Assembly: GCA_018242525.1 (NCBI GenBank)
Contig: JAFEBS010000033.1
Location: forward strand, 48,842-112,841
Source of the DNA: Planctomycetota bacterium
GTDB taxonomy: Bacteria > Planctomycetota > Planctomycetia > Planctomycetales > Planctomycetaceae
Length of the DNA stretch: 64,000 nt
Direction of reading: 5' to 3'
The notes beneath the pieces are model-generated. The model had not been told where the DNA came from. It worked only from the letters and a program-made list of their open reading frames with translations, and searched no databases. The position numbers and the translations under genes were made by a program. Positions 34,490-42,356 of this stretch are shown piece by piece; the first letter of the stretch is position 1, and each line of letters starts with the position of its first letter.

Positions 34490-35299
34490 ATGGACATGGA
34501 ATTACAAGGGCACGTCGCAGTCATTACGGGCGGGGCGAGCGGAATCGGGCTGGGGTGTGCACGAGGATTGGCACGCGAAGGTTGTGATATTGCCTTGTGG
34601 GATGTGGCCCGAGATGTGGGCGACATGGCGGCTCAAATCGCGGACGAGTTCCACGTCAGATCGACAGGGTTCTCGGTTGATGTCAGCAGCCTGGATTCAG
34701 TGACGACGGCTGTCGAACAGACCGAAGCGCAGTTGGGACCAATCATCCACCTGGTGCATGCGGCCGCGGTTCCGTCAGGGAAATTTGGCTTTCCGTTCAC
34801 CAACGTGGAACCACACCTGTGGAAGCGGGTGCTGGATGTGAATGTGCTGGGAATGGTCCATGTCGCGCAGCGGGTTGCCCCGGGAATGATTTCCCGTCGA
34901 CAGGGAACGATGGTCTTCGTGGCTTCCGTTGCCGGGCAAATTGGGTCGCAGACCGATCCCCCGTACAGTGCCAGCAAGGCGGCCAACATCAATTTCGCGC
35001 AGTGCCTGGCCAAAGATCTGGCGCCGCACAAAGTTCGCGTGAACACGGTCAATCCAGGCATGGTCCAAACGCCACTCAATCGGCAGGTCTGGCAGGCCTG
35101 GAATGATCAGCAGCCTGTCGAGAAACAGCGTACTTACGACGAATGGGCCGGCGAAAAGGTCCGCAACGTCATCCCACTGGGAAGCTGGCAATCAACGGAT
35201 GACATTGGTGACATGGTCACATTCCTGTCCTCGGCCCGTGCAGGACAGGTGACCGGCCAGACGATCAATGTCGACGGTGGATTTGTCATGCACTGGTGA
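34490..35299 (+). CDS. Short-chain dehydrogenase/reductase
   Basis: The 269-residue protein is a classical SDR. The nucleotide-binding GGASGIG is at 14-20 (TGGASGIGLG). The acidic DVA after strand 2 (LWDVARD) suggests NAD(H) preference. The catalytic Ser146 (VASVAG), Tyr159 and Lys163 (YSASK) are present; the usual NNAG is HAAA here. PGMVQTPL and the C-terminal GQTINVDGGF are also typical. Substrate unknown. I start at ATG 34490; ATG 34496 is equally possible, and earlier frame lies in the intergenic hairpin. It converges on murD. Confidence 0.88.
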   Translation: MDMELQGHVAVITGGASGIGLGCARGLAREGCDIALWDVARDVGDMAAQIADEFHVRSTGFSVDVSSLDSVTTAVEQTEAQLGPIIHLVHAAAVPSGKFGFPFTNVEPHLWKRVLDVNVLGMVHVAQRVAPGMISRRQGTMVFVASVAGQIGSQTDPPYSASKAANINFAQCLAKDLAPHKVRVNTVNPGMVQTPLNRQVWQAWNDQQPVEKQRTYDEWAGEKVRNVIPLGSWQSTDDIGDMVTFLSSARAGQVTGQTINVDGGFVMHW

Positions 35300-35370
35300 A
35301 AGGACCACCATCACCATGAACCCGTTACTTCAACCCCGCGCCACCGTAATTCGCAGTCCTCATCCCGGAT

Positions 35371-36777
35371 TTATCCCCCCGCAAGCTGTTCGATCAATTC
35401 GATAAACTGTTGACCCCGGTCTGCGAAGTTACGGAACCAGTCGTAACTGGCACAACCGGGGGACAGCAGAATGACGTCCCCGGGCTCGGATTGGGCAAAC
35501 GCCCAGGCGAAGGCTTCGCGAAAAGTGGACAACGCCGGTGACAGGACACACGGACTGCCTTGATAGCGACCGATGCCCTCGCGCAACGAACCTGCGGTCT
35601 GTCCCATCAGTGCCACAGCCTTGGCTCTTGAGGCGATCGCCTGTGCCATTTGCGACAGATCCACATGCTTGTCATAACCACCAGCGAGCAGCACGACCGG
35701 CCGCTCAAATGCCTGCAGTCCGACGATGGCGGATTCCGGCGTCGTTGCCAGCGAATCGTTGTAGAACGATCGTCCCTGGACATCGGCAATCCATTGCAGC
35801 CGGTGTGGCAGCGGCTGGTACTCTTCCAGTCCGCGCTGGATTGCCTCAGCATTGACACCAAACTGAGCGGCTGCGCAGACTGCCGCCAGGGCATTCGACA
35901 AATTGTGCCGGCCGGGAAGCCGCAACCAGTATGACAACGGAAGAGTCTGTGAACCTGTCGGCAGGCGAAGGATCGCTTGTCGATCCGTGGTTGCAAACGC
36001 GCCAGGCAACCTCGTGTCCTGCAGACTAAAACTGAATCGCTGTCCCTGGCCCGGCCAGTCGTGAACCTCGGGATCATCTGCGTTCAGCACGGCAAAGTCC
36101 GTCGACGTCTGCCAGCGCAACATCGTCTGCTTGGCCCAACGGTAATGGTCGAGCGTGGGATGCCAGTCGAGGTGGTTCGGAGCGAAGTTTGTGACCACTG
36201 AGACATGGGGACTCGACTGCAATCGATCGAGATCCGTGAGCTGAAAGCTGCTCAGTTCCAGAACGACCACATCACTGGGTCGGATCTGTTCGATGTGAGG
36301 CAACAGGCTGACACCGATGTTTCCTCCCAGCCAGGCCGCGCCGCCGGCTTTGCTCAAAATGGAATGAATCAGCGCTGTCGTGGTGGATTTGCCATTGCTG
36401 CCGGTGACGGCGACAACAGGAGCGGAGTTCCACTGCCAGAACAGATTCATCTCGCTGGTCAGCGGCACACCTGCGGATCGAGCAAGATTCAGCAAAGGGT
36501 GGTCGGGACGCACCGCGGGATTCACGACAATCAGATCGGCGCTGCGGAAATCCTCGTCGCAGTGGCCGCCCAATCGATACTGCAATCCCGGGACATCACC
36601 CAGTCCCGCGATGGCATCAGTCAGCTTTTCCGCAGGTCGCGCATCCGTGATGGTGATGCTGGCTCCACGACCGGCCAGGAATTTGACGACACCCAATCCA
36701 CCACCGAATGAGCCGAGTCCCATGACCAGAACGCGCAGTCGGTTGTAGTCGCGTTGGGGATGATCGGGATTCAACAT
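35371..36777 (-). CDS. murD: UDP-N-acetylmuramoyl-alanine--D-glutamate ligase
   Basis: MurD adds D-glutamate to UDP-MurNAc-L-Ala with ATP, a cytoplasmic step of peptidoglycan synthesis. The 468-residue protein has the N-terminal Rossmann domain (VLVMGLGSFGGGLGVVKFLAGRG), the P-loop VTGSNGKSTTT (Lys130) and NFAPNHLDWH with the conserved HLD. The C-terminal Mur_ligase_C part includes LQWIADVQGRSFYNDSLATTPES, GGYDKHVD and LLSPGCASYDWFRNFADRG. GAAGGAG before ATG 36777 fixes the start. It lies 29 bp after a HAD phosphatase gene on the same strand, separate from any mur cluster. It shows that the peptidoglycan pathway is present. Confidence 0.95.
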   Translation of the reverse strand: MLNPDHPQRDYNRLRVLVMGLGSFGGGLGVVKFLAGRGASITITDARPAEKLTDAIAGLGDVPGLQYRLGGHCDEDFRSADLIVVNPAVRPDHPLLNLARSAGVPLTSEMNLFWQWNSAPVVAVTGSNGKSTTTALIHSILSKAGGAAWLGGNIGVSLLPHIEQIRPSDVVVLELSSFQLTDLDRLQSSPHVSVVTNFAPNHLDWHPTLDHYRWAKQTMLRWQTSTDFAVLNADDPEVHDWPGQGQRFSFSLQDTRLPGAFATTDRQAILRLPTGSQTLPLSYWLRLPGRHNLSNALAAVCAAAQFGVNAEAIQRGLEEYQPLPHRLQWIADVQGRSFYNDSLATTPESAIVGLQAFERPVVLLAGGYDKHVDLSQMAQAIASRAKAVALMGQTAGSLREGIGRYQGSPCVLSPALSTFREAFAWAFAQSEPGDVILLSPGCASYDWFRNFADRGQQFIELIEQLAGG

Positions 36778-36806
36778 GGCTCCTTCCTGGTGCTGGCGGC
36801 GAATTC

Positions 36807-37406
36807 TTACTCGGGAATCCAATGGCGAATCAGATCGACTGCGTGGTGAAAGTCGCGCCAGATCAGATCGGCCTGATCCGCAAAGTCTGGCAGATCGCCC
36901 GGCGCAAACAAGATGGTTCGCATGCCAGCGCGGCGTCCCGCATGCAGATCAAACAGATAATCACCACAGAACAGGATCTGTTCGGCCGGCAATTCCCATT
37001 GCTGACAGATTGCGAGCAGCCCGGCCGGATCCGGCTTCGGAGGAGCGTCTTCCCGCGTCACCACCTGAGCAAACGACAATCCCAATCGATTCAGGACCAG
37101 ATCCGTGCATTCGCGGGAATTTCGAGTCAGGATGCCGCGTTGCAGGCGGCGGTCATCCAGCCATTCCAGTAAGTCTGTGACGCCGTCGAACAGCGTTGCA
37201 CGCTGTGCTGACTGAAGCTCATGGGATCGCAACACGGCCAGCATCCGTTCGCGGTCCGGGCCGACTGGAATGCGTTCCAGAGCCTCCAGAATCGGGGTCT
37301 GCGATGGCAGTCCCATGTCACGCCGGATTGCTTCGAAATCCAGTTGCGAGTCCACCAGGGTGCCATCCAGATCAAAGATGATTCCGCGAACGGGAGGGAA
37401 CGACAT
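36807..37406 (-). CDS. HAD-family phosphatase
   Basis: The 199-residue protein from ATG 37406 has the HAD motifs in order: motif I FDLDGTLVDS (nucleophile Asp12, Asp14), motif II ILTRNSRE, motif III lysine PKPDPAGL, and motif IV FCGDYLFDLHAGRRAGM. The helical cap between motifs I and II makes it subfamily IA, the phosphoglycolate phosphatase-like group. A GTG seven codons upstream is an alternative start. It lies 53 bp downstream of the histidine-phosphatase gene and 29 bp upstream of murD on the same strand. Substrate not determined. Confidence 0.85.
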   Translation of the reverse strand: MSFPPVRGIIFDLDGTLVDSQLDFEAIRRDMGLPSQTPILEALERIPVGPDRERMLAVLRSHELQSAQRATLFDGVTDLLEWLDDRRLQRGILTRNSRECTDLVLNRLGLSFAQVVTREDAPPKPDPAGLLAICQQWELPAEQILFCGDYLFDLHAGRRAGMRTILFAPGDLPDFADQADLIWRDFHHAVDLIRHWIPE

Positions 37407-37459
37407 TGGGGTTGATCCGTGGTTCACGGGGATGACGGCAATTGCAGGTCGGCCAGAAG

Positions 37460-38125
37460 TCAGTCTTCGGAAAGATGCCAGGCAGAGTTCATCGTGACGA
37501 CTTCCGTTTCGTCACCATTGTGGTGCAGGACGTTGATGCAGCAATTCTGTTGGCGGATCCTGCGGGCCAGGCGCAGGTCGATCCCAAACAGGCTTGCCAG
37601 CAGAACTCGATTGACCATGTTGTGGGCCATGACCAGCACATTCAAGCCGGGATGACGGTTCAAAATCACATTGAAGGCGGGAACAACACGTGCCTGCAGA
37701 TCCAGGTACGATTCACCGCCCGGATGTTTGACCTGGGCGGGGTCGGCGAGGAACTGTTCACACAATTCGTGGTCCCGCTGGTGAATCTCGTTCCAGGACA
37801 GACCGGCCCATTCTCCCACGTGGCATTCGCGCAACTCTGGAACGGACTGAATCTTCAGGGAACGCGATTGCGCGATTTCGGCAACGGTCTCCATGGCACG
37901 TTGCATCGGACTGGCATAGATCGCTCCCAGTTCAACATTGGCCAGGAAACGCGTCAACGCAGCCGCCTGCTGGCGTCCTCCGGTGGTCAGCGGCCCATCG
38001 ATTTCGCATCCCTGCAGGACGAACGGACGGCACTCGTTGGCTTCTGTGGCACCGTGTCGAATTAAGAAGACGCGGCTCACCGGAGCGGATGGTGGCCGGT
38101 CAAACGGACCGTTCAAGGAATTCAC
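37460..38125 (-). CDS. Histidine phosphatase (phosphoglycerate mutase-like)
   Basis: The catalytic LIRHGATEAN motif, with phosphorylated His24, lies 22 residues after a probable GTG start at 38125 that has a GAGAGGCAGGCGAG ribosome site. The frame continues upstream through the intergenic terminator, so earlier starts are unlikely. Other family signatures are SPMQRAMETVAEI, RECHVGEW and VLVMAHNMVNRVLLASL with the second catalytic His. The 221-residue length fits the cobalamin/alpha-ribazole phosphatase and phosphoglycerate mutase-like branch of histidine phosphatases. The substrate is uncertain. It probably heads the phosphatase-murD transcript. Confidence 0.85.
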   Translation of the reverse strand: MNSLNGPFDRPPSAPVSRVFLIRHGATEANECRPFVLQGCEIDGPLTTGGRQQAAALTRFLANVELGAIYASPMQRAMETVAEIAQSRSLKIQSVPELRECHVGEWAGLSWNEIHQRDHELCEQFLADPAQVKHPGGESYLDLQARVVPAFNVILNRHPGLNVLVMAHNMVNRVLLASLFGIDLRLARRIRQQNCCINVLHHNGDETEVVTMNSAWHLSED

Positions 38126-38174
38126 GCTCGCCTGCCTCTCGGTGTTTCCATGCCAGCGAATGGCATCAAAGACG

Positions 38175-38201
38175 ACAGCCGCAGAAGGTCTCTGCGGCTG
38201 T
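38175..38201. terminator. Intrinsic terminator of the pilM-like operon
   Basis: ACAGCCGCAGA (38175-38185) pairs perfectly over 11 bp with TCTGCGGCTGT (38191-38201) around AGGTC. It lies 25 bp beyond the stop of the last gene of the minus-strand cluster; on that strand CGTCTTTG follows the stem. Confidence 0.8.
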
Positions 38202-38225
38202 GATCCAATTTCAATTGGCCGTCGA

Positions 38226-40424
38226 TCAGTTGCGTCGTCGTCCGGGCGGAGCGGCGCTTTCTGCACCGCCTTTTCCACCGTGCGCCCCGGCCGGACCAGC
38301 GGCACTGTCTACCCCCTTTTTACCACTCGGCGACTTGCGTTTGGGATTGCCACGCCCGGGCATTTGGCCACCTGGTGGCATCATCATGCTGTTCATGGGG
38401 CCGTCGAGCGGACTGGCGGTTTCCTTCGGAGCGTCCTTAAGAGCGAGGAAGTTCGATCGCTCTTCGTCGACGCGTTGCTTCAACGCCTTCTCTTCGGCCA
38501 GTCCCGAAACGGAATCGATTTCTTTCAGGTCGCCCTCACCGGTTGCAACCAACGCTTCCGGCAGCATCCCGATCTTGACTTCCCGCTTGCTGCGTTCAGC
38601 CTTGAGCTGCAGATCGGGGTGCAATTCGGGCGAGATTTCATAGTCGCCCGAAGCATCCACCAGCATGTCGTCGGTGACAAACGGAACTTCCTTTTCTTCA
38701 AATGTCGGAGTTGCCGGGTCCAGGACCCAGGTTTTCTTCTTATCGGCGATGAATTGACCGATGGACAGAATCTTCAGCGTGTCTGCCAGGAACGTGCCCA
38801 TGGTCGAATGCCGCTCGAACATGGCGATGCTGGCCACCGGTTTCTTGCTGTGCTTGTCGTCACGTACCGGATCCCGTTCGACATCTTTCAGGAAGTATCT
38901 GGTGGTTTCCGGGACGACCGTCGGATTGGAGATGTTGCTCCAGGCAGTTTCGCGGTAAGGGCCCCGAGTGAAGTCCGGATTGTCAACTTCTTCAAACGGC
39001 CGCTCGAAATTTGGATTCTTCAATTCCAGTTTCAGCTTGTAGCGATAGGCCAGGCCCGGCTTGACGTCAAAATCGAAGTAGCGGAACAAGTACATGCGAC
39101 CGCTGGCCAGCAACCGATTCTGGATTTCCGAAGCACTCATCTTCGGGGGGGCGGGACCCGTCATTTGAGGCCCCATCATGCTCATCTGGCTCGCCATCTG
39201 ATTCATCACACTCATCCCCTCGGAGGATTGCATAACCCCCCGGCCGACGGACCGCATGTCAACCATCAAGTCGGCCAGTCCCTTCCGTTCGACCTTCGGT
39301 TTGAACTGCAGATTCAGCTTTTCCGCTTCTTCCATCAACTTGGCCTGCATCATCATTTCACGCTGCATCTCGGCGTCACTCAACTGAAAGTTCTTGATGC
39401 TGGGGTGAGTGGCGTCGTCGGCCCAGTACCGGAGCAACCGGTAGGGCAACGGCATGGTGAAAACCGTGTCCTGCAATTCTGTGGGAACCGGATCAGGTTC
39501 ATAGTCGGCGGCCAGTTCCAGGATTTCCTTGGCACGTTGCATGTCGACTGTTTCCCACGGTCCCGTCCAGGGATCCGGACCGGCAACGGCTGTTTGTCGC
39601 TGCAGGATGAAGTCCGTATAGATGATGGCGTCATAGGCGTCCGCGTAACTCAGGTTGAGTGCCTTCATCGCCTTCTCGACTTGCTCCTTGATCGGGACAA
39701 TCGCTCGAATGGCGCAATACAGTTCTCCGCGAGCACTGATTCCGGCTCCCGCACCGCCCGCGGCTCCGTAGATGGGCATTCCAGGCATCCCCGGCATTCC
39801 GGGCATCCCAGGACCGGACATTGGCGGAGCAGCGGCACCGTGCCCGCCCGCCGGGCCACCCTTGTTCGCCGTTGCCGTTGGAATGTTATACGGAACTGCC
39901 CCCACGCCAGGTGCCCCCGGTACGGCCGCTGCCGTACCAGGCCCGGGCTTCAGATCGCTGGCTGGATCAATGGTCGGGGTGTCCCCTTCTGGAGCCGTCA
40001 TTTCAGGACTATCAGAGGATGTCTTGAGCCCCAGAACAGCACCACCGGAACTGACGATCAGGTTCAATGGTGCCAGATATTCAGGCTCACGTGCTTTTTC
40101 TTTCTTGCGATACAGTGGCCAGAACAGCGGGGTCGTGAATTCATACTTCGAAGTATCGAACGGAGTGAAGACTTCGTTGGCCTTGCCGTTGAAGTCGACC
40201 ACGACGAATTGTTCCTGCTTGGCCTTCGGCCAGGGATTGTTTGTCGTGATCTTACTCTTGGCTTCGGTGACCTTGTTTTTCAGGTCATCGGGTGACCTTT
40301 CGTAACGCGACCACGAGGTCCCGCTGAGAGCCAGAATCACAAACAGGATGATGATGGTCAGGCCGAATTTTTCACCATGGTTGATGAACAACGCCTTAAA
40401 ATCGATGTTCTTGAGCTTTTTCAT
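38226..40424 (-). CDS. Uncharacterised membrane-anchored protein of the PilM-like cluster
   Basis: The 732-residue protein has an N-terminal cytoplasmic stub, one transmembrane helix (about 21-35, LTIIILFVILALSGTSW) and a long outside domain. Residues about 130-230 are Pro/Gly/Ala/Met-rich with collagen-like GMPGMPGMPGMP. The rest is mixed, with an Met/Glu-rich stretch near 330-345, and the C-terminus is basic and low in complexity. No known family is evident. A single N-terminal helix followed by an extracytoplasmic domain is the architecture of PilN/PilO/PilP or GspL/GspM proteins of type IV pilus and type II secretion platforms. As third gene behind a PilM-like gene and a similar protein, it probably belongs to that assembly. 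AGAGGA precedes the ATG. Confidence 0.65.
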   Translation of the reverse strand: MKKLKNIDFKALFINHGEKFGLTIIILFVILALSGTSWSRYERSPDDLKNKVTEAKSKITTNNPWPKAKQEQFVVVDFNGKANEVFTPFDTSKYEFTTPLFWPLYRKKEKAREPEYLAPLNLIVSSGGAVLGLKTSSDSPEMTAPEGDTPTIDPASDLKPGPGTAAAVPGAPGVGAVPYNIPTATANKGGPAGGHGAAAPPMSGPGMPGMPGMPGMPIYGAAGGAGAGISARGELYCAIRAIVPIKEQVEKAMKALNLSYADAYDAIIYTDFILQRQTAVAGPDPWTGPWETVDMQRAKEILELAADYEPDPVPTELQDTVFTMPLPYRLLRYWADDATHPSIKNFQLSDAEMQREMMMQAKLMEEAEKLNLQFKPKVERKGLADLMVDMRSVGRGVMQSSEGMSVMNQMASQMSMMGPQMTGPAPPKMSASEIQNRLLASGRMYLFRYFDFDVKPGLAYRYKLKLELKNPNFERPFEEVDNPDFTRGPYRETAWSNISNPTVVPETTRYFLKDVERDPVRDDKHSKKPVASIAMFERHSTMGTFLADTLKILSIGQFIADKKKTWVLDPATPTFEEKEVPFVTDDMLVDASGDYEISPELHPDLQLKAERSKREVKIGMLPEALVATGEGDLKEIDSVSGLAEEKALKQRVDEERSNFLALKDAPKETASPLDGPMNSMMMPPGGQMPGRGNPKRKSPSGKKGVDSAAGPAGAHGGKGGAESAAPPGRRRN

Positions 40425-40514
40425 GATTCCAATCCTCTGGACATGGATCGCGCTGTCGTTTTTCTGCTCGAACGAGTAACTCTCGGATTTGACGGTGATT
40501 GCCGCCGGACGCTG

Positions 40515-42272
40515 TCAGTTCTTCTCGGGGATCTTGGGATCCGGGTCCGGTTCCTTGGGCGCCGCATCCGGTGTTGTCGCCTCCGATGGCTTCGCTGCGG
40601 GTGGTTCGGCGGGAGTGTTCGAGTCTGACTTTGCTGGATCAGCCGGAGATTCCGTTGCGGGCGGCGTTCCTTCAGCATTTGGCGTCGATTCCGCTGGCAC
40701 CCCCGGATCGGTCGGTGTCACACCAGGAGTTGCTGGAGTGTCGGCGGGATTTTCCGGGGCAACGCCCGGAACTGTTGCCGGGGCGGAGGGCGCTGCCGCG
40801 GGTGCTACCGCCGCTGGAACAGGATCCGGCTTGACTTCTGTGTAGAGGGTGATCGTCCCGCAGATGGCCACTCGAGCCATAAAGGGATCCTGCCGGGCGC
40901 TTTCCAAAGCGGCCGTCCCAGCGGCCGCTGCCGTCAGGTTGGTAACACCCTGTTCGCCATCTTCACCTTCGGCCGATTGGACCCGCGTGTTCGCGTATCC
41001 AGGCGGAACCATTGCGCTGGAATTCCCGGTCATGGAATTCATCCCGGTCATGGTGGACATCCCACCGGAGGCAAACCCGGATCCAACGTCATCATCATGC
41101 AGTCGCACCATCTGAACACGAACGATTTCAACAGGCCAGGCGGAGTATTCGCTGGCGGACATTTCGGCAACCAGTGCGGGAATCTTGCGGTGGTCCATGA
41201 TCAACGTCATGTAGAACCCACGAGTTTTGAATCGAGCTTCCTCTTCAATGTATCGTTTGACTGTGGAAGCTCCCGCAGCCCCTGCTGCGCCGGGTGCACC
41301 TGGCGGGCCACCCGCTGCCCCCCCATGTCCGGCAGCGGGACCCGACATGCCGAGGCTTGACATCGCTGTACGACTCTCACCACCAAAGCCTCCAGCTCCG
41401 GCACCCTTGGATCCATCATCACCGAACTCTTCCTTGGGGTCGAAATCCGCCGACGCAATTTGCGATCGCTGGCCCCCCATTTCACCGCCAGAACTGGCAC
41501 CGCCGAATCCTCCCGTCATTGGTGCCGCCGCTCCGTGTGCTCCGCCCCCACCGGCAGGACCAGAAGCCGGACCTGCCGTTGCGCCACCAGTACTACCTCC
41601 CCCAGTTGCCTTGCGCGAAGCTGCAGGAACACCACCCACCAGCATGAATTTCTCCATCATGTGGATGGATGCGTCGCCTCGTTGTGCTTCGGGGCCGCCA
41701 TTTACAGCCACGATCGATCGGAACAGCGATTCGATCAACCACAGATCTTCCTGCGCATCCCACATTTCCGCAGGCGATGGTGGCAGCCGTCCCCAGGTCT
41801 TTTGCGGCAGGATCTTTTCGTCCTGTCCGTACACCACGATCCCCGTTCCATCCTGCTGAATGTAGGGACGCAGCGATTCCCAGACCCGACGGACTTCGTA
41901 GCCATACGCCTGTCGATAGATTTCGCAGCCTTCCAGGCGGATATTTCCCCGATAGCCGTTTTCCCACGCCATCGCCTGGATCGATGCCGGCCAGAACATT
42001 CGTTCACGCTGTCGATTCCACAGCATCATGCTCGTCGAACGAATGGCGCGTTCCTGCTCGGCATTGCGCGTCGAAAGCTGCGTCGTCCAATCCGAATTCG
42101 GGATCTCCCCCGAGGGGACGCTGCTGAATGCGCCGTCGATAACCTTGGTCCGGTCGGCGATTGTCGCCGCCTGCGAACCCGTGCCCACCCACCAACCGGT
42201 GGCAGTCATCACGATACCCAGTCCCAGCAGAATCCAGAACTTTTGCTTCAAGATGGGTTCAAGTCGTTCCAT
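40515..42272 (-). CDS. Uncharacterised membrane-anchored protein of the PilM-like cluster
   Basis: The 585-residue protein has one transmembrane helix near the N-terminus (about 12-28, FWILLGLGIVMTATGWWVG), then a soluble region (about 40-210) with aromatic- and charge-rich sequence. A glycine/alanine-rich linker (about 210-330) and a second folded segment (330-400) follow; the C-terminal 120 residues are Pro/Ala/Glu-rich and probably disordered. Similarity to a named family is not clear. The single-pass topology and position (84 bp after the PilM-like gene, 90 bp before another single-pass gene) suggest a PilN/PilO-like or GspM-like role. AAGG seven bases before the ATG supports the start. 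Confidence 0.65.
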   Translation of the reverse strand: MERLEPILKQKFWILLGLGIVMTATGWWVGTGSQAATIADRTKVIDGAFSSVPSGEIPNSDWTTQLSTRNAEQERAIRSTSMMLWNRQRERMFWPASIQAMAWENGYRGNIRLEGCEIYRQAYGYEVRRVWESLRPYIQQDGTGIVVYGQDEKILPQKTWGRLPPSPAEMWDAQEDLWLIESLFRSIVAVNGGPEAQRGDASIHMMEKFMLVGGVPAASRKATGGGSTGGATAGPASGPAGGGGAHGAAAPMTGGFGGASSGGEMGGQRSQIASADFDPKEEFGDDGSKGAGAGGFGGESRTAMSSLGMSGPAAGHGGAAGGPPGAPGAAGAAGASTVKRYIEEEARFKTRGFYMTLIMDHRKIPALVAEMSASEYSAWPVEIVRVQMVRLHDDDVGSGFASGGMSTMTGMNSMTGNSSAMVPPGYANTRVQSAEGEDGEQGVTNLTAAAAGTAALESARQDPFMARVAICGTITLYTEVKPDPVPAAVAPAAAPSAPATVPGVAPENPADTPATPGVTPTDPGVPAESTPNAEGTPPATESPADPAKSDSNTPAEPPAAKPSEATTPDAAPKEPDPDPKIPEKN

Positions 42273-42356
42273 GGTGGAGACCTTATTTGCAAGTCCGCGA
42301 AAAGTCGGGGAATATCCAGATCAACAGGGGACCAAATTCGACGAGACGATCAGAAC

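Noticed and set aside
35316..35405. A 29-codon ORF with an upstream AAAGGA after the SDR gene
   Set aside because: It overlaps the 3' end of murD on the other strand and has no other support.
37938..40295. A 785-codon plus-strand open frame
   Set aside because: Antisense to the third gene of the cluster and crossing its terminator; no family features, so a codon-bias shadow.
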